Below are positions 9,001-19,430 of a DNA stretch of 20,536 nt, one piece after another. The stretch is from Pelargonium nanum (Eukaryota; Streptophyta; Magnoliopsida; Geraniales; Geraniaceae): assembly GCA_036897485.1 (NCBI GenBank), contig JAYMTF010001937.1:1-20536 (forward strand), given 5' to 3'. The position numbers and the translations under genes were made by a program. A model generated the notes under the pieces. The model searched no databases, was not told where the DNA came from, and worked only from the letters and a program-made list of their open reading frames with translations. The stretch's first letter is position 1. Each line of letters opens with the position of its first letter.

Positions 9001-10180
9001 TCAAAGCTATCCCTTGTTTGCCTAGGTCGGTAGTGGAGGATGCTAAGTTTTGGGGTCCCTCTATCAATGGGGACTTTACCATTAAGTCTGCCTATGTTAG
9101 TGCTTTGAATGCTGGTTCTGAGTCTACCTCCTCATCTTCTAATATTCCTGATGAGATTTGGAAATGTTTATGGAGTATCAAGTGTCAAGAGAGAGTGAGG
9201 CATTTTGCTTGGCTGTGTATTCACAAAGGGGTTCCTTCGAAGCATTTTTTAATTAACAAGAGAATTAATGTGGAGAGTGGGTGCCATCGATGTTTTTGTT
9301 CCATGGAGGATGTTAGCCATATCCTCAAAAATTGTGATTTTGCTTGTTGGATTTGGAACTCTTTGGGTTTTGTTGGTTCTAATCATAATATTCCTTTCTT
9401 GTAGTGGTTCTTCGAGCATCTTGCTAATAGTGATATTGGTCCTCTTAATATTCCTCGGAATGTCATCTTTGTCTATGGTTGTTGGTTGCTTTGGCTTGAT
9501 CGAAACACTTGTCTTTTTAACAATTCAGTATCTACTCCCATCTCTGTAGCTTTTAGAATTAAATCCATGGCAGCTGAGTTCTTTTTCTCTCTGCTGAATC
9601 TGTCAGTTCTGCTCCTCATCCTATTTCTTTACCTTCTCGAATTAGTGCTGTTGTTTGGTCTCCTCCTCCTCATTGTTGGACTAAAATCAATTCAGATGGT
9701 TGTTGTATTGGTAATCCAGGATTGAGTAGTGCTGGTGTAGTAGCAAGAGATTGTAATGGGCTTTGGATAGGAGGTTCTGTGAGATTTTTGGGTTGGACCA
9801 GCAGTGGTACTGCTGAGCTGTTTGCTTTCAAAGAAGAAACAGTGTTAGCTGCCAATTTACATTTGCACAAGGTCATTTTTGAGGTTGATGCAACTAGTGT
9901 GGTTGACACCATTTATGCTAAAGACATCTCCACTCACCCTCTCAGATCTCTTGTGTTGGAGTGATGGGAAAATTTGATGAAGTTTGAAGATCATTTGGTG
10001 CTGGCTGTTGGTAGAAAAGCTAATGGAGTAGCTGATTTTTTGGCTCGTTCTTGTTTTAATGGTTTCAATTCTAGTATTGCTTTTATTCCTCACCCGCCTG
10101 TGGGTGCTTTAAGCTTGTTATCCTTAGATTGTAATGGAACAATTTCGGTTGGAGAGATCCGACATCTTTATCCTCCCTAA
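6056..10180 (+). pseudogene. LINE ORF2 polyprotein (endonuclease / RT / RNase H), degenerate
   Basis: The domains appear in order. The AP-type endonuclease spans about 6056-6790, with HWNARG, LLSETK, MGDYND, ERLDR and SDH at 6725-6733. The reverse transcriptase spans about 7380-8560, with APGPDGFHPGFF, FRPISLCN, KLDLDKAYDR, GLRQGDPLSP and FADD at 8098-8109. A Cys/His zinc-binding region follows at about 9280-9350 (CHRCFC...HILKNC). The RNase H spans about 9680-10060 (INSDG, TAELFAF, FEVDAT, NGVADFLAR). Lesions are a TAG at 6806-6808, loss of about one base near 7433, gain of one base near 8536, gain of one base near 8628, a TAG at 9402-9404, a frame change near 9590 and a TGA at 9962-9964. 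The intact protein would nick target DNA and prime reverse transcription there; this copy cannot make it. Confidence 0.9.
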
Positions 10181-10218
10181 TCTATTCCTCTGAGTGTTCT
10201 CATATTATCAAAAAAAAA
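10181..10218 (+). other. LINE 3' UTR and A9 tail
   Basis: After the ORF2 stop, about 29 bases lead to a run of nine A (10210-10218), the expected 3' end of a LINE. The tail is short, as in older insertions. The flanking bases tcaccaggtgtatgaac were compared by eye with 3500-3781 and gave no convincing target-site duplication. Confidence 0.6.
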
Positions 10219-11272
10219 TCACCAGGTGTATGAACAAAGCATTGAATTAAACATCATCCCTTGAAATACAAATATATTTTTATTTTAGATTGAGATAGTA
10301 ACTTAATATTTTATTAGGAATAATATTTGTGTTTTCGTGTGGTATGTATGATATAAAATGGGAAATTATAGATGAACCTCCACCTAGTTGACAATGAAGG
10401 AGAGAACATGTGGTGTGTTGGCTATTAAACTTTTTGCACTCTACTTGTAACTCTTTGTAATGTATTTAATTGTAGGCCCATATTAACCACACCCAATTTC
10501 AATACATATACAGGTAATAACTACTACTAATAGAGGCCCATTACTGAAATTTCATCTCACCTTTGGACTTTGGTGGACCCTACACCCCAATCTCTCTCAG
10601 TTTATTAGTTTTCTTTACTAGTCAGAAAGTTCCTTTTATGCTCTATAATAATCTTTGTTATTTGACTGGTGAATCCATAAAAGGTAAAATATCATTGTAA
10701 TTTTGAAAAGATAAACACAATAATTTAACAAAATACAAAGCATAATTGGCCTAAAAGGAGGCTTCTTTTTTGAAATTTGAGTAGGAGAACTCCAAAATCT
10801 TGTTAAAGGAACTTTTTTTCAGAACAAATCTTGTTGAAGGACTTTATTTTCAATAGCTGTTACTTCTTTCTATCTTTCTGATTTACTGCTCCCTCTTTTG
10901 GCTTAAGATAAGCCACTAATAAGTTCGTGACACCTCATTAAAAAAACTTCAATTCAGCGGGTCGCTCTTCGTCAAAAAAATTACTTGAAATTTAATGTGG
11001 TATCATCAACTCATTGATTTGACTTAGCCTACGTTAAAAAATTTATGGCTCATATTTCTTTTTCTCATGTTGCATAAAAAACATTAAGATACAAAAAATA
11101 GAAAATGGTAACTAAAAATATATAAGACATAAAAGTAATATTTCTGAGTTGCAAAAAAAAAAATTAAGAATTTGAAAAACGCTATGAAAATTGAGACGGT
11201 AAGAACCATTAAATTCTCCAGTGGTTTCTCAATACACGTTCGACATCGATCAAATCTCACTTTGATCGCTGC
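10219..11272. other. Gene-free AT-rich stretch
   Basis: No reading frame, RNA gene or transposon domain could be supported. The sequence has many A and T runs and resembles ordinary plant intergenic DNA. A 20-base A-run (11273-11292) marks its right limit, just before the Copia relic. Confidence 0.5.
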
Positions 11273-11292
11273 AAAAAAAAAAAAAAAAAAAA

Positions 11293-12080
11293 GTATGGAG
11301 CTATTTGGACAGTCTATACTCCGCCATTGACATTGCCCATCGGTATCAAATCTTAGGACGTCTTTAACAGCTTCGGCAGGACACTGGTCAATTCATAAAT
11401 GACTTTTATGGAAGTATGGAACAAATTGTGTGAATTTTGACAAATATCTAGACAAAATCTGTGTCATTTAGCTCATCATGACCCTCCTTTCAAATTTGAA
11501 TTAACCAAAGGCACCCTGCTTTATCAGAATTCATTCCCCCAAAACGGAGGTTGTAGTGGTTGAACTATTCTTTGAGAAAACTAAATTATTCGTCCTGCTA
11601 CCACACTTCTTTGATTCTAAAAGTGATGACCACCACGGGATCAAGCACCATTTAGCGCAACAAAATATGGTGCAAACTTTTCAAGTTAAATCGACTTCTT
11701 ATTGCTGCAAAAAAGCTGGTCACTTGATTTATGAGTGATGTAAGCAACAAGGTAAATATGGTCATATCAACCCTAAAGCAATGTCACTACATTTTTTGAT
11801 GCTTCTATAGACCCTTTTGACCTTGCATTTTTGTAGAAACAGGTTAATCTTCTCCAACAAGCTCCGCTGAATTTGAAATCTTTTTTTTCTGTTTCAGATA
11901 TATCCCTATAGTTTATAAATTATTCGTGTTGTAATCATATAAGCGAAGATCCATCTTCTTCAATTAAAAAGAAAAATGCATAGCCAATCGAGTACAACTT
12001 TAGAGAATTGTATCAGCTTGGAAATGCAAGCGACTACAGTGGAGTTGGTCCATTACAATTACTCAATGGCACCATGTGAA
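11293..12080 (+). pseudogene. Decayed Copia-type gag and protease relic
   Basis: Scattered plus-strand pieces in several frames follow the order of a Ty1/Copia polyprotein. SAIDIAHRYQILGRL and, after a stop, QLRQDTGQFINDFYGSMEQI (about 11320-11430) resemble the gag helical region. YCCKKAGHLIYE followed by a stop and C (about 11700-11741) is a zinc-knuckle relic. CNHISEDPSSSIKKKNA (about 11928-11980) resembles the stretch following the protease active-site motif. Many stops and frame breaks show long decay. No LTR was seen on either side. The gag and knuckle pieces are fairly convincing, the protease piece less so. Confidence 0.55.
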
Positions 12081-12595
12081 GAGGAAGATGGTAAAAATAA
12101 AACATTTTGAAAAATATAAATGGTATAGAGTATCAAGAGACAAAGAAAACGGATCCGGGCGGAGCGCTTCGCGCCTAAAAATTCACTGGGGCGGGTATGG
12201 GTGTAAATAGCTGACGTGGCATCACCTAATTGGCCAATATTAATTCGCTGAGACTTTCGGCCAATAAATCATGGCTGAGAGTCTTTTTTCTCAATGGTAT
12301 AAATAGTAAAAGTACAATTTGTTTTTTAATTAACGATATCAGTTAGTTTTGACAGATTCGACTAATCAACTAACGGAAGGAATTTTAGTTGAACAAAACT
12401 GATTTACATTAAATTTCGTCTGAACAAATGGATGCACTTTATTCTCATTTGTAACTGTAGTTATAATTGGGCCCAATCATCTTTCAGTGACGTGGCGAAA
12501 ATTTATAGCCAAATGTAGAAAAAACTGGAATGATAAGAACCGGAGAGAGGAGTTTATTATATAGGGAGTATAATTCAGTGATTGGTTCTCTCTAT
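12081..12595 (+). promoter_or_regulatory. Putative promoter of the At5g52430-like gene
   Basis: Two identical TGACGTGGC motifs (12212-12220 and 12488-12496) carry the ACGT core of G-box/ABRE-type sites that bind bZIP factors. A TATA-like TTATTATATAG lies at 12555-12565, about 170 bases before the start codon. A short GC-rich patch (ggatccgggcggagcgcttcgcgcc) lies at about 12151-12175. The motifs are seen directly; promoter function is inferred from position. Confidence 0.45.
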
Positions 12596-12619
12596 TTTCT
12601 TCTTCTTCTTCTTCTTCTC
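12596..12619 (+). repeat. TTC/CTT microsatellite in the 5' UTR
   Basis: A run of about eight TTC units lies between the TATA-like box and the start codon at 12733. Pyrimidine-rich 5' leaders of this kind are common in plant genes. Length variation between individuals is likely. Confidence 0.7.
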
Positions 12620-12732
12620 CGACTTGTATTTCTATTTGTATTACCCCATCTCCAGATCGAATTCATAGCTGCTATATTTTTGTTTGTGCTCAAAGAAGCT
12701 TCCTTTTCACATGTTTCTAAAGCCAGCATAGC

Positions 12733-15410
12733 ATGGCCAGCTTAAACGACACCGTTGACACCGTGAACGCCGCTGCCTCTGCCATAGTCTCAGCCGACGC
12801 CCGAGTCCAGCCTACCACTTCTCCGGTACATTTCTCTTTTTTATCTTGCTCATGCTTTTTGCTCTTTCTCATTTCTACGAACCTCTGTTTGGTTGCTCAG
12901 AAAATTATTAGGATTGCCCTATTGGGATCAATTCATATATATCTGTCATTTGTTTCATTGTTTGGTTGGCCTTATGAGGAAATGTGAGGAAAGGAAAAAT
13001 GGGATCTTGGGTATTTGTGTTCAATTAAGTCTTGTTTTTTTAAATAATTGAAGAAATTGTTGTGAGTTTTGCTGCAATTGTATTTATAGATCATTTTGTG
13101 CTTATTTCGAGCAGAGAATTTGGGAAAAGATTTAAATTGTAAAATTGGATCTTTTTATCTTCTTCTGTGTTTTTTTTTGTTTTTCACATAGTGGGAAGCT
13201 CACATGAGTTTGGTTGATTTTCCCTGTAACAGTCCAATTAGATTTCAACCACCGCATTTTATAATTCCAAGTAGTATGGTTCTTGTTCTTGATGGTCAAA
13301 ACTGAAACCAAAATCGCTGGATCTTCAGTGAGGTCTTTGGTTTTTAATTTGCAGTCTGGATGTAAATGAAAATGTGATCTTAAAGGATAATTGTGGAAGA
13401 AAGTATTATTTGTAAATACATCAAGTAGAATGTAAGACTGCATCATATGTTCATGCATGCCTTCTGCTTGATTATGAAGTTATTAAATGATCTTGCCAAG
13501 AGTTGAAGAGAGTTGGATCTATGTTAATGCTTAATTATCATATAAGGGGATTGCTTCACCTGTAGTCTGCTTTAAATAATCTTAGTTCTGTACTTCTGTT
13601 TGTATTTGCACATGCTTTTTGCTTGTTTCACATTAGGTTTCATGTTGCTGCGTGACCTGGGATCTAATATAAGCCATTCAAGCGGTGTGTCTAGAGTGTT
13701 AGAGAGACAGGGTGCCCTCTTGATTGTGTTTTTGTATTGATTTGTGCTATACGAAATTCTGTAAAATATAGTTACTATGAGTCGTAATCAACTTAGAATT
13801 CCCCTTTTTCTGCATTTTGAGTTATACATGCACTGAAAAAATAGTTTAGGACTTGGCGATACAGCCAGTGATCCCAATACTTTTAGCTGAGTAGTATATA
13901 TAGGGCATTTATGAGTCTAGATAGTGCTGTTAATGGGAAATGATTCTTCATAATCATACATGGACCTAATTATCAACCAGTCTTGAACTCTTATTTAATG
14001 GCCAGAGGGTCTAAATATTACTCAGTTTACTTGTTTAAATAATTTAGGATCATATAGCTAGATATGAAGCATTTTGCCACCTTTAATTATTTGCTCACAT
14101 TTTCTGCTTGTTTTCCTTTGACTCGAGTACAGAAAAGAAGATGGAGGAGAATCTGTCGCATGTACTGGTGCTTTGGATCTCATAAAAACAGCAAGCGAAT
14201 TGGGCATGCTGTCCTTGTTCCTGAACCAGTGTTACCAGGAGCTGCTGCTGCTGCTAACCCTACTCACTCAACTAATGGTGTAATACCCTTCATTGCCCCT
14301 CCCTCTTCCCCTGCGCCTTTCCTTCCATCAGACCCTCCATCTTCAACCCAATCATCTGCTGGATTGCTGTCCCTATCTTCCCTTTCTGTCAAAGCCCACT
14401 TGCCAGGTGGGCATGCCTCCATCTTTGCCATCGGCCCTTACACGTATGAGACCCAGTTAGTCTCGCCACCTGTATTTTCTACTTTCACCACTGAACCATC
14501 CACTGCTCCATTCACACCTCCTCCTGAATCTGTGCACCAAACTACACCTTCTTCCCCTGAAGTCCCATTTGCTCAACTTTTGACATCGTCCCTGGACCGC
14601 ACTCGAAGAAACAGCGGGAACAACCAAAAGTTTGCTTGGTCCCATTATGAATTCCAGTCTAATCAGCTACCTGGAAGCCCGGGTGGCCAACTCATATCAC
14701 CGGGTTCAGTTATCTCCAACTCTGGCACCTCTTCTCCTTTCCCCGATAGACTTCCCATCCTTGAATTTCGCTTGGGTGAAGCTCCAAAACTCTTAGGTTT
14801 TGAACATTTTAACACTCGTAAATGGGGGTCAAGGCTAGGTTCTGGGTCTTTGACACCAGATGGTGTGGGACTAGGTTCAAGATTAGGTTCTGGATCTGTG
14901 ACCCCAGATGGTACAGGGCTGGGTTCAAGGTTGGGTTCTGGATCTTTGACACCTGATGGTGTGGCAACAGCTACTCGAGACAGTGTTCTTCTTGTTAACA
15001 ATGCTTCATCACATGCTAACTTGGCTAACGGCTCTAAGAACAGTGAAGTAGTAATTGATCACAGAGTCTCCTTTGAGTTGACTGGTGAAGATGTTGCACG
15101 CTGCCTTGCCAATAAGTCATGGACAGTGCTTGGAAACATATACGAATCTCCACAGGACAGGATGACAGAAGGTGCCGTAGAAAGAGGTGGGATATTAATG
15201 GATGGTGATAATGGGGCAACTTGTAAAGAATTGCATGAGGTGTCTTTGGGAGAGATAGGAGAGGAGGAGAGTTGCTATCAGAAGCACCGGTCTGTCACTC
15301 TTGGTTCAATCAAAGAATTCAATTTTTACAGCACAAAAGGAGAAGTCTCGGATGAAACTGCCAGCAACAACTGGACTTTCTTCCCTATGTTGCAGCCAGG
15401 GGTCAGTTGA
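12733..15410 (+). CDS. Proline/serine-rich protein, hydroxyproline-rich glycoprotein family (At5g52430-like)
   Basis: The CDS is join(12733..12825, 14133..15410) and gives 456 residues. Exon 1 encodes MASLNDTVDTVNAAASAIVS and runs to TTSP before a gtacat donor. A 1307-base intron ends in gagtacag, and exon 2 continues in phase with KRRWRRICRMYWCFGSHKN. Conserved family blocks follow: RIGHAVLVPEPV, PFIAPPSSPAPFL, EPSTAPFTPPPES, SSPEVPFAQLLTSSL, SPGSVISNSGTSSPFP, LGFEHFNTRKWGSR, HRVSFELTGEDVARCLA (about residues 340-356) and a C-terminal NNWTFFPMLQPGVS. There is no signal peptide or membrane helix, so the old name 'hydroxyproline-rich glycoprotein' probably reflects composition and not a wall location. 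The biochemical role is unknown. The start matches the family N-terminus and sits 3' of a TATA-like box and a CTT-rich leader. Residues 263-310 are three 16-residue repeats. Confidence 0.92.
14826..14969 (+). repeat. Three in-frame 48-bp tandem repeats in the At5g52430-like gene
   Basis: Units at 14826-14873, 14874-14921 and 14922-14969 each encode a 16-residue GSRLGSGSLTPDGVGL-like unit. They differ by a few, mostly silent, bases, so they arose by tandem duplication and have since drifted. The family's ancestral motif GS-GS-TP-G is present; expansion to three near-identical units is local to this copy as far as I can tell. Confidence 0.9.
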
Positions 15411-16781
15411 CATTGAAGCTGCACAACCTGCCTCCTCTATATATACTCTCCCGAATAGAATCGCAGTGCTGAGACTACTAACCTGTAAGATGTAAATCTG
15501 AAGGTAAATACTCTTCTGAAGATACCACCACTCAGGGATGTATGTATGGAAATTGGAATGATATATTTGGTTGAAACTTTAAAGGAACATTAACCTTCCC
15601 CTTGTATCACAAAATGTACTGCATATTGTAGAATCATTTGTAGGGATAGTATAGAGTATTCTTTTCAATATTTACTTAGATTGTATACTGGAAAAAGCAT
15701 TGATATGATATGAACAAGTGCTATAGATTTTTTTCTTCTTTTAATGTAATAATAAGTTAGTATTACGCCATCTTTAGGAACCTTTAGCTTATCTCATGCT
15801 CTTGGCTTCATATGCTTGCTGCACATATAGCCGGTTCATTTCTTACAGCTCATCTTGGTTCCTCATATATCAATACACTTTAAATTGCAATTTCCATCTC
15901 TCTGCTTTCTGCTCATCCAGAGCTGGTCCAAAATGGCCAGGAGATTATCTGAAGTGTCTTACATTGCTGCTGGTTTTATTCACACTTGAGTTTTGTGTGT
16001 GATACTATTGATCTGTTTTTTTGTCCAAGCTCCAAATGGGCCAAGCAGGTGAGGCTAATTTCAACTTGTCATGCTATACAGTACAGTCTTGTTATATACT
16101 AGCAATGATCTGGGAGGTAGCTAGATATTAGTAATGCAAACATTTCATGTGGTTGTGTTATCTGATCCCACCATCAGATAAAAGTAATGAATTGTGTTGT
16201 TGCTCCATAATGCATAGATGCATTGAAGAATAAAAAAACACAAGTTGGTGCCAGCATCAATAACAGTTTGTTTGAATGAACTGATCATATCTGACTACAT
16301 TACTTGAAACAACAGCATTTCATAAATTATGCCATTTATGGCTCATCTGTGCCAGCACTTGCTATGCTGGTTGTGTTGTGTTGAGAACATTGTTGTTTAG
16401 GTAAGGGCCAAAACCTTATGCCCTACTGCCTCTTTATTTCATCCAGATCAAAGGACAGACAGGCTGTGATCCCTAAAAATGGTATCTTTTGTTTTTCTTT
16501 TATTTTGTATAAGAATAAAATCAAGAGCATCAGCACCTTTGGTCTTATACATAGTTCCTTCACCAGAACATGACAAAAATATGGTAAATTTTATTGAGCG
16601 AAAGAGAAAAATATTAGTCATGAAGAGGAGTGATTGAGAAATCTGATCTGATTCCAGGACAAATAATAAGGGTTGTGCTGTTGACCATGTGAACATGACG
16701 TGTCACCAAAAGTTCCTCGAACATGTGAGAAGAAGTTAGATCATATCATTGCATCTCTCTTTTCATTCATTTCTAACAAAC
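15411..16781. other. 3' UTR of the At5g52430-like gene and intergenic spacer
   Basis: The first few hundred bases after the stop are probably 3' UTR; the AT-rich region near 15600-15700 is a plausible polyadenylation zone, though no site is certain. The rest holds no supported gene. Short frames here (for example 15796-16002) lack motifs. Confidence 0.45.
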
Positions 16782-16834
16782 AAAAAAGTTGCAGAATCAC
16801 TTTAAAAAAAAAAAAAAAAAAAAGTTGCAGAATC
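16782..16834 (+). repeat. Poly(A) tract flanked by a 17-bp direct repeat: minimal retroposition scar
   Basis: The 17-mer AAAAAAGTTGCAGAATC occurs at 16782-16798 and again, without mismatch, at 16818-16834. Between the copies lie only ACTTT and a run of A (the full A-run is 16804-16823). This is what an extremely 5'-truncated LINE- or SINE-mediated insertion would leave: a tail plus target-site duplication. A local tandem duplication followed by A-run expansion is the alternative. Confidence 0.55.
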
Positions 16835-17586
16835 TAACTACAGTCAGAAGTAAACTTTTATACCCTAAAAACTCAAACTTTACATGCAGAGAAGATCTTG
16901 GGTTGATGATATTGGTCATTGCACAGAAGTGCTTACCTTTTGTTAATGCTGTTTACTGCTGTATTCAGGTGAGATCATTTATGATTTCAGTTCTGTTTTG
17001 TATCTGGGTCACTTGGGTTTTATGAGATTTAGCTTACAATTTGAAAGATTTGGCCAGAAATGAAATTGCAGTATCACATGTTGAGTGATTCTTTGGATCA
17101 TGGATTCCATTATCTGCTTGGTATTTCAAATTGTCACTTGGCTGGTACTTTGTAGATTTGCTTGTCTTGTTTGCTTTAAATTGTTTCATTTTGATTTCTG
17201 TTTTACTGGGTTTTCTATAGGTTTTTTTAGTACTGTCCTAGAATCTCACTAAGATGGTCAGGAGGGTAGTTACAGTTCTTGAAGGTAGTTTCTAGAAGAA
17301 CCCAACCATGAAAAGACCATATCATGCATCTATTTATTCAATGCTATATATTTCTTGGACACTGTTTATTTAGTTATCTGACTTAAATCTTAAGTCTTGT
17401 GATGTATCAACTTAATAACTATGAATTTCACAAATCTTAAAGTCTTGTGATTGTTCTTTCTGTTCAGGAAATTCCCTTTTTTTGAGGGGCAAGAAGCTGC
17501 AGTGCTATCAGCTATGGTCTTCAAACAATTACCATTATTTTAGATCTTTCTGAATTTGTACTAAACTAAGGTTTTGGGCTTAAAAA
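16835..17586 (+). promoter_or_regulatory. Probable 5' leader of the LSI2-like gene with a 5'-UTR intron
   Basis: A strong donor (ttcag|gtgaga, GT at 16969-16970) and a pyrimidine-rich acceptor (ctgttcag, ending at 17467) bound a T-rich stretch of 499 bases with intron composition. The leader would then run from 17468 to the ATG at 17587. The transcription start was not located. Splicing here is inferred from sequence only. Confidence 0.4.
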
Positions 17587-19345
17587 ATGGTGATGGCATC
17601 TTCTGTAAAAGTGGTTCTTGGCTCGATTGCCTTTGCAATCTTCTGGGTTCTGGCAGTTTTCCCGGCTGTCCCATTTCTACCCATTGGGAGGACTGCAGGT
17701 TCACTCCTAGGCGCTATGCTTATGGTCATTTTCCGAGTCATAACCCCTGATCAAGCATATGCTGCAATTGATCTTCCCATTCTCGGTCTTCTCTTTGGGA
17801 CAATGGTCGTCAGTATCTATCTTGAGAGAGCAGATATGTTCAAGTATTTGGGTAAGTTGCTAGCTTGGAAGAGCAGAGGAGCAAAGGACTTGCTGTGTAG
17901 AGTCTGCTTGATTTCTGCCATTTCGAGTGCCCTTTTCACTAATGACACTTCTTGTGTGGTTTTAACCGAGTTTGTATTGAAAATCGCTAGGCAACATAAT
18001 CTCCCGCCTCATCCGTTCCTTCTAGCTCTTGCATCCAGTGCTAATATCGGGTCTTCAGCTACTCCAATTGGCAACCCCCAAAACCTGGTCATAGCTGTAC
18101 AGAGTGGAATTTCGTTTGGCGACTTTCTGATAGGGATTTTTCCTGCAATGCTGGTCGGGGTTTCTGTAAATGCTGCAATTCTCTTATGCATGTATTGGAG
18201 GGTGCTGTCTATTCACAAGGATGAGGAAGATGCTGCTGTGGAAGTTGTAGCTGAGGAGGATGTTTGTTCTCATCGGTTCTCGCCAGCAACAATGTCACAT
18301 TATAGTTCCTTCAACTCTCAAGAATGCGAATCTATGAATACGCAAAGCCCTCTCAATGTGAATACGAACGCTACTCATGTTGAGAGTCTTAGAAACCGGT
18401 CAAATCTGAGTGACAGTGAAATTCAAAGGATCCCCCCGAGTGGTTCATTGGACTCTGCAAGGAATTCGGATGCAGCAAAAGAGGCGACAACTGAAAAATC
18501 TTGCCAGGCAAGGGAGGAACCCGGTTTTCCAGATGCTTTGTCCGTACAATCTGCAGAGGGAAAGCAAGATTTGATGACAAGATGGAAGAGAATGCTGTGG
18601 AAATCATGTGTTTACCTTATAACTGTAGGAATGTTGATTTCTCTGCTTCTCGGTCTAAATATGTCATGGACTGCAATTACCGCTGCACTTGCTCTCGTGG
18701 TACTTGATTTCCAGGATGCTCGTCCGTGCTTAGAAAAGGTAACCAATTTTCTTGAAGCACAAAAGGAGACAAAGTTGATTAACTATTGTCAATTTCTTTG
18801 ACATGCAGGTGTCATACTCGCTGTTAATTTTCTTTTGTGGAATGTTCATCACGGTTGATGGATTTAACAAAACGGGAATCCCAAGTAGTGTATGGGATTT
18901 CATGGAGCCTCATGCACAGATTGATCATGTTACCGGGATAGCAGTTCTTGCACTGGTCATACTTGTTCTGTCAAATTTGGCCTCAAACGTACCCACTGGT
19001 ATGTATATATCTGTACACATTCGTGCCAATTGTTCGGTTTGCATTATGAGCAGTTTTGATGATGTTTACATTGTGTTGCTAGTGCTGTTGCTCGGAGGAA
19101 GGGTTGCGGCTTCAGCAGCAGCGATTTCTTTGGCGGACGAGAAGAAGGCGTGGCTGATTCTAGCTTGGGTGAGCACGGTGGCTGGGAACTTGTCGCTGCT
19201 GGGATCAGCAGCGAACTTGATAGTGTGCGAGCAGGCTCGTCGCGCTCCACACTTGAGCTACACATTGTCTTTCTGGAGCCATCTCAAATTTGGAGTTCCC
19301 TCCACCCTTATTGTCACTGCAATTGGCTTGACACTCATTAGATAA
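17587..19345 (+). CDS. LSI2: LSI2-like silicon/arsenite efflux transporter (ArsB/NhaD-type permease)
   Basis: The CDS is join(17587..18738, 18809..18998, 19083..19345), giving 534 residues. Introns are 70 and 84 bases with GT-AG ends; the second interrupts a Val codon and keeps the frame open, so retention would add 28 residues. Conserved blocks include [14 protein letters not shown] (25-38), [19 protein letters not shown] (62-80), [15 protein letters not shown] (115-129), [16 protein letters not shown] (151-166), [10 protein letters not shown], and [20 protein letters not shown] near the end. About ten membrane helices flank a hydrophilic Ser/Asn-rich cytoplasmic loop (about 208-337). Rice Lsi2 exports silicic acid, and also arsenite, at the plasma membrane by proton antiport. 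Dicot homologues share the fold, but their substrate is not settled by sequence. The first ATG ([10 protein letters not shown]) aligns with rice MALASLPKVV. All motifs are intact. Confidence 0.93.
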
Positions 19346-19430
19346 TATACCATATTCTATTGAGCTCATCAAAATGTGTGTGAATTTGTGTATATTATTA
19401 GTACTATGTATCATCATTTTGCATAGGGCT
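19346..19430 (+). other. 3' UTR of the LSI2-like gene
   Basis: This short AT-rich stretch runs from the stop codon to a hAT-like repeat. It must hold most or all of the 3' UTR unless the transcript runs into the transposon. Confidence 0.4.

Larger units (their letters stand above)
3782..10218 (+). mobile_element. L1-type plant LINE retrotransposon, near full length, defective
   Basis: In order the element has a gag-like ORF1 with DUF4283 and a CCHC knuckle, an inter-ORF region, an AP-type endonuclease, a reverse transcriptase with the FADD active site, a zinc-binding RT-associated region, a C-terminal RNase H, a short 3' UTR and an A9 tail. That order is typical of plant L1 elements carrying an acquired RNase H. 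ORF1 is open but ORF2 is broken at about seven places, so the element cannot move on its own. Its left end is not defined; ORF1 start is used as the practical limit. Confidence 0.9.

Noticed and set aside
12530..12745. 71-codon plus-strand ORF overlapping the At5g52430-like start
   Set aside because: It starts before the TATA-like box and consists of low-complexity Leu/Phe codons from the CTT leader; the conserved start in another frame is at 12733.
14826..14969. Regularly spaced repeats considered as a CRISPR-like array
   Set aside because: The units are contiguous, coding and in frame, with no spacers; the window is plant nuclear DNA.
14663..15001. 112-codon minus-strand Pro-rich ORF with repeats
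   Set aside because: Its repeats are simply the antisense of the 48-bp tandem repeats in the At5g52430-like exon 2.
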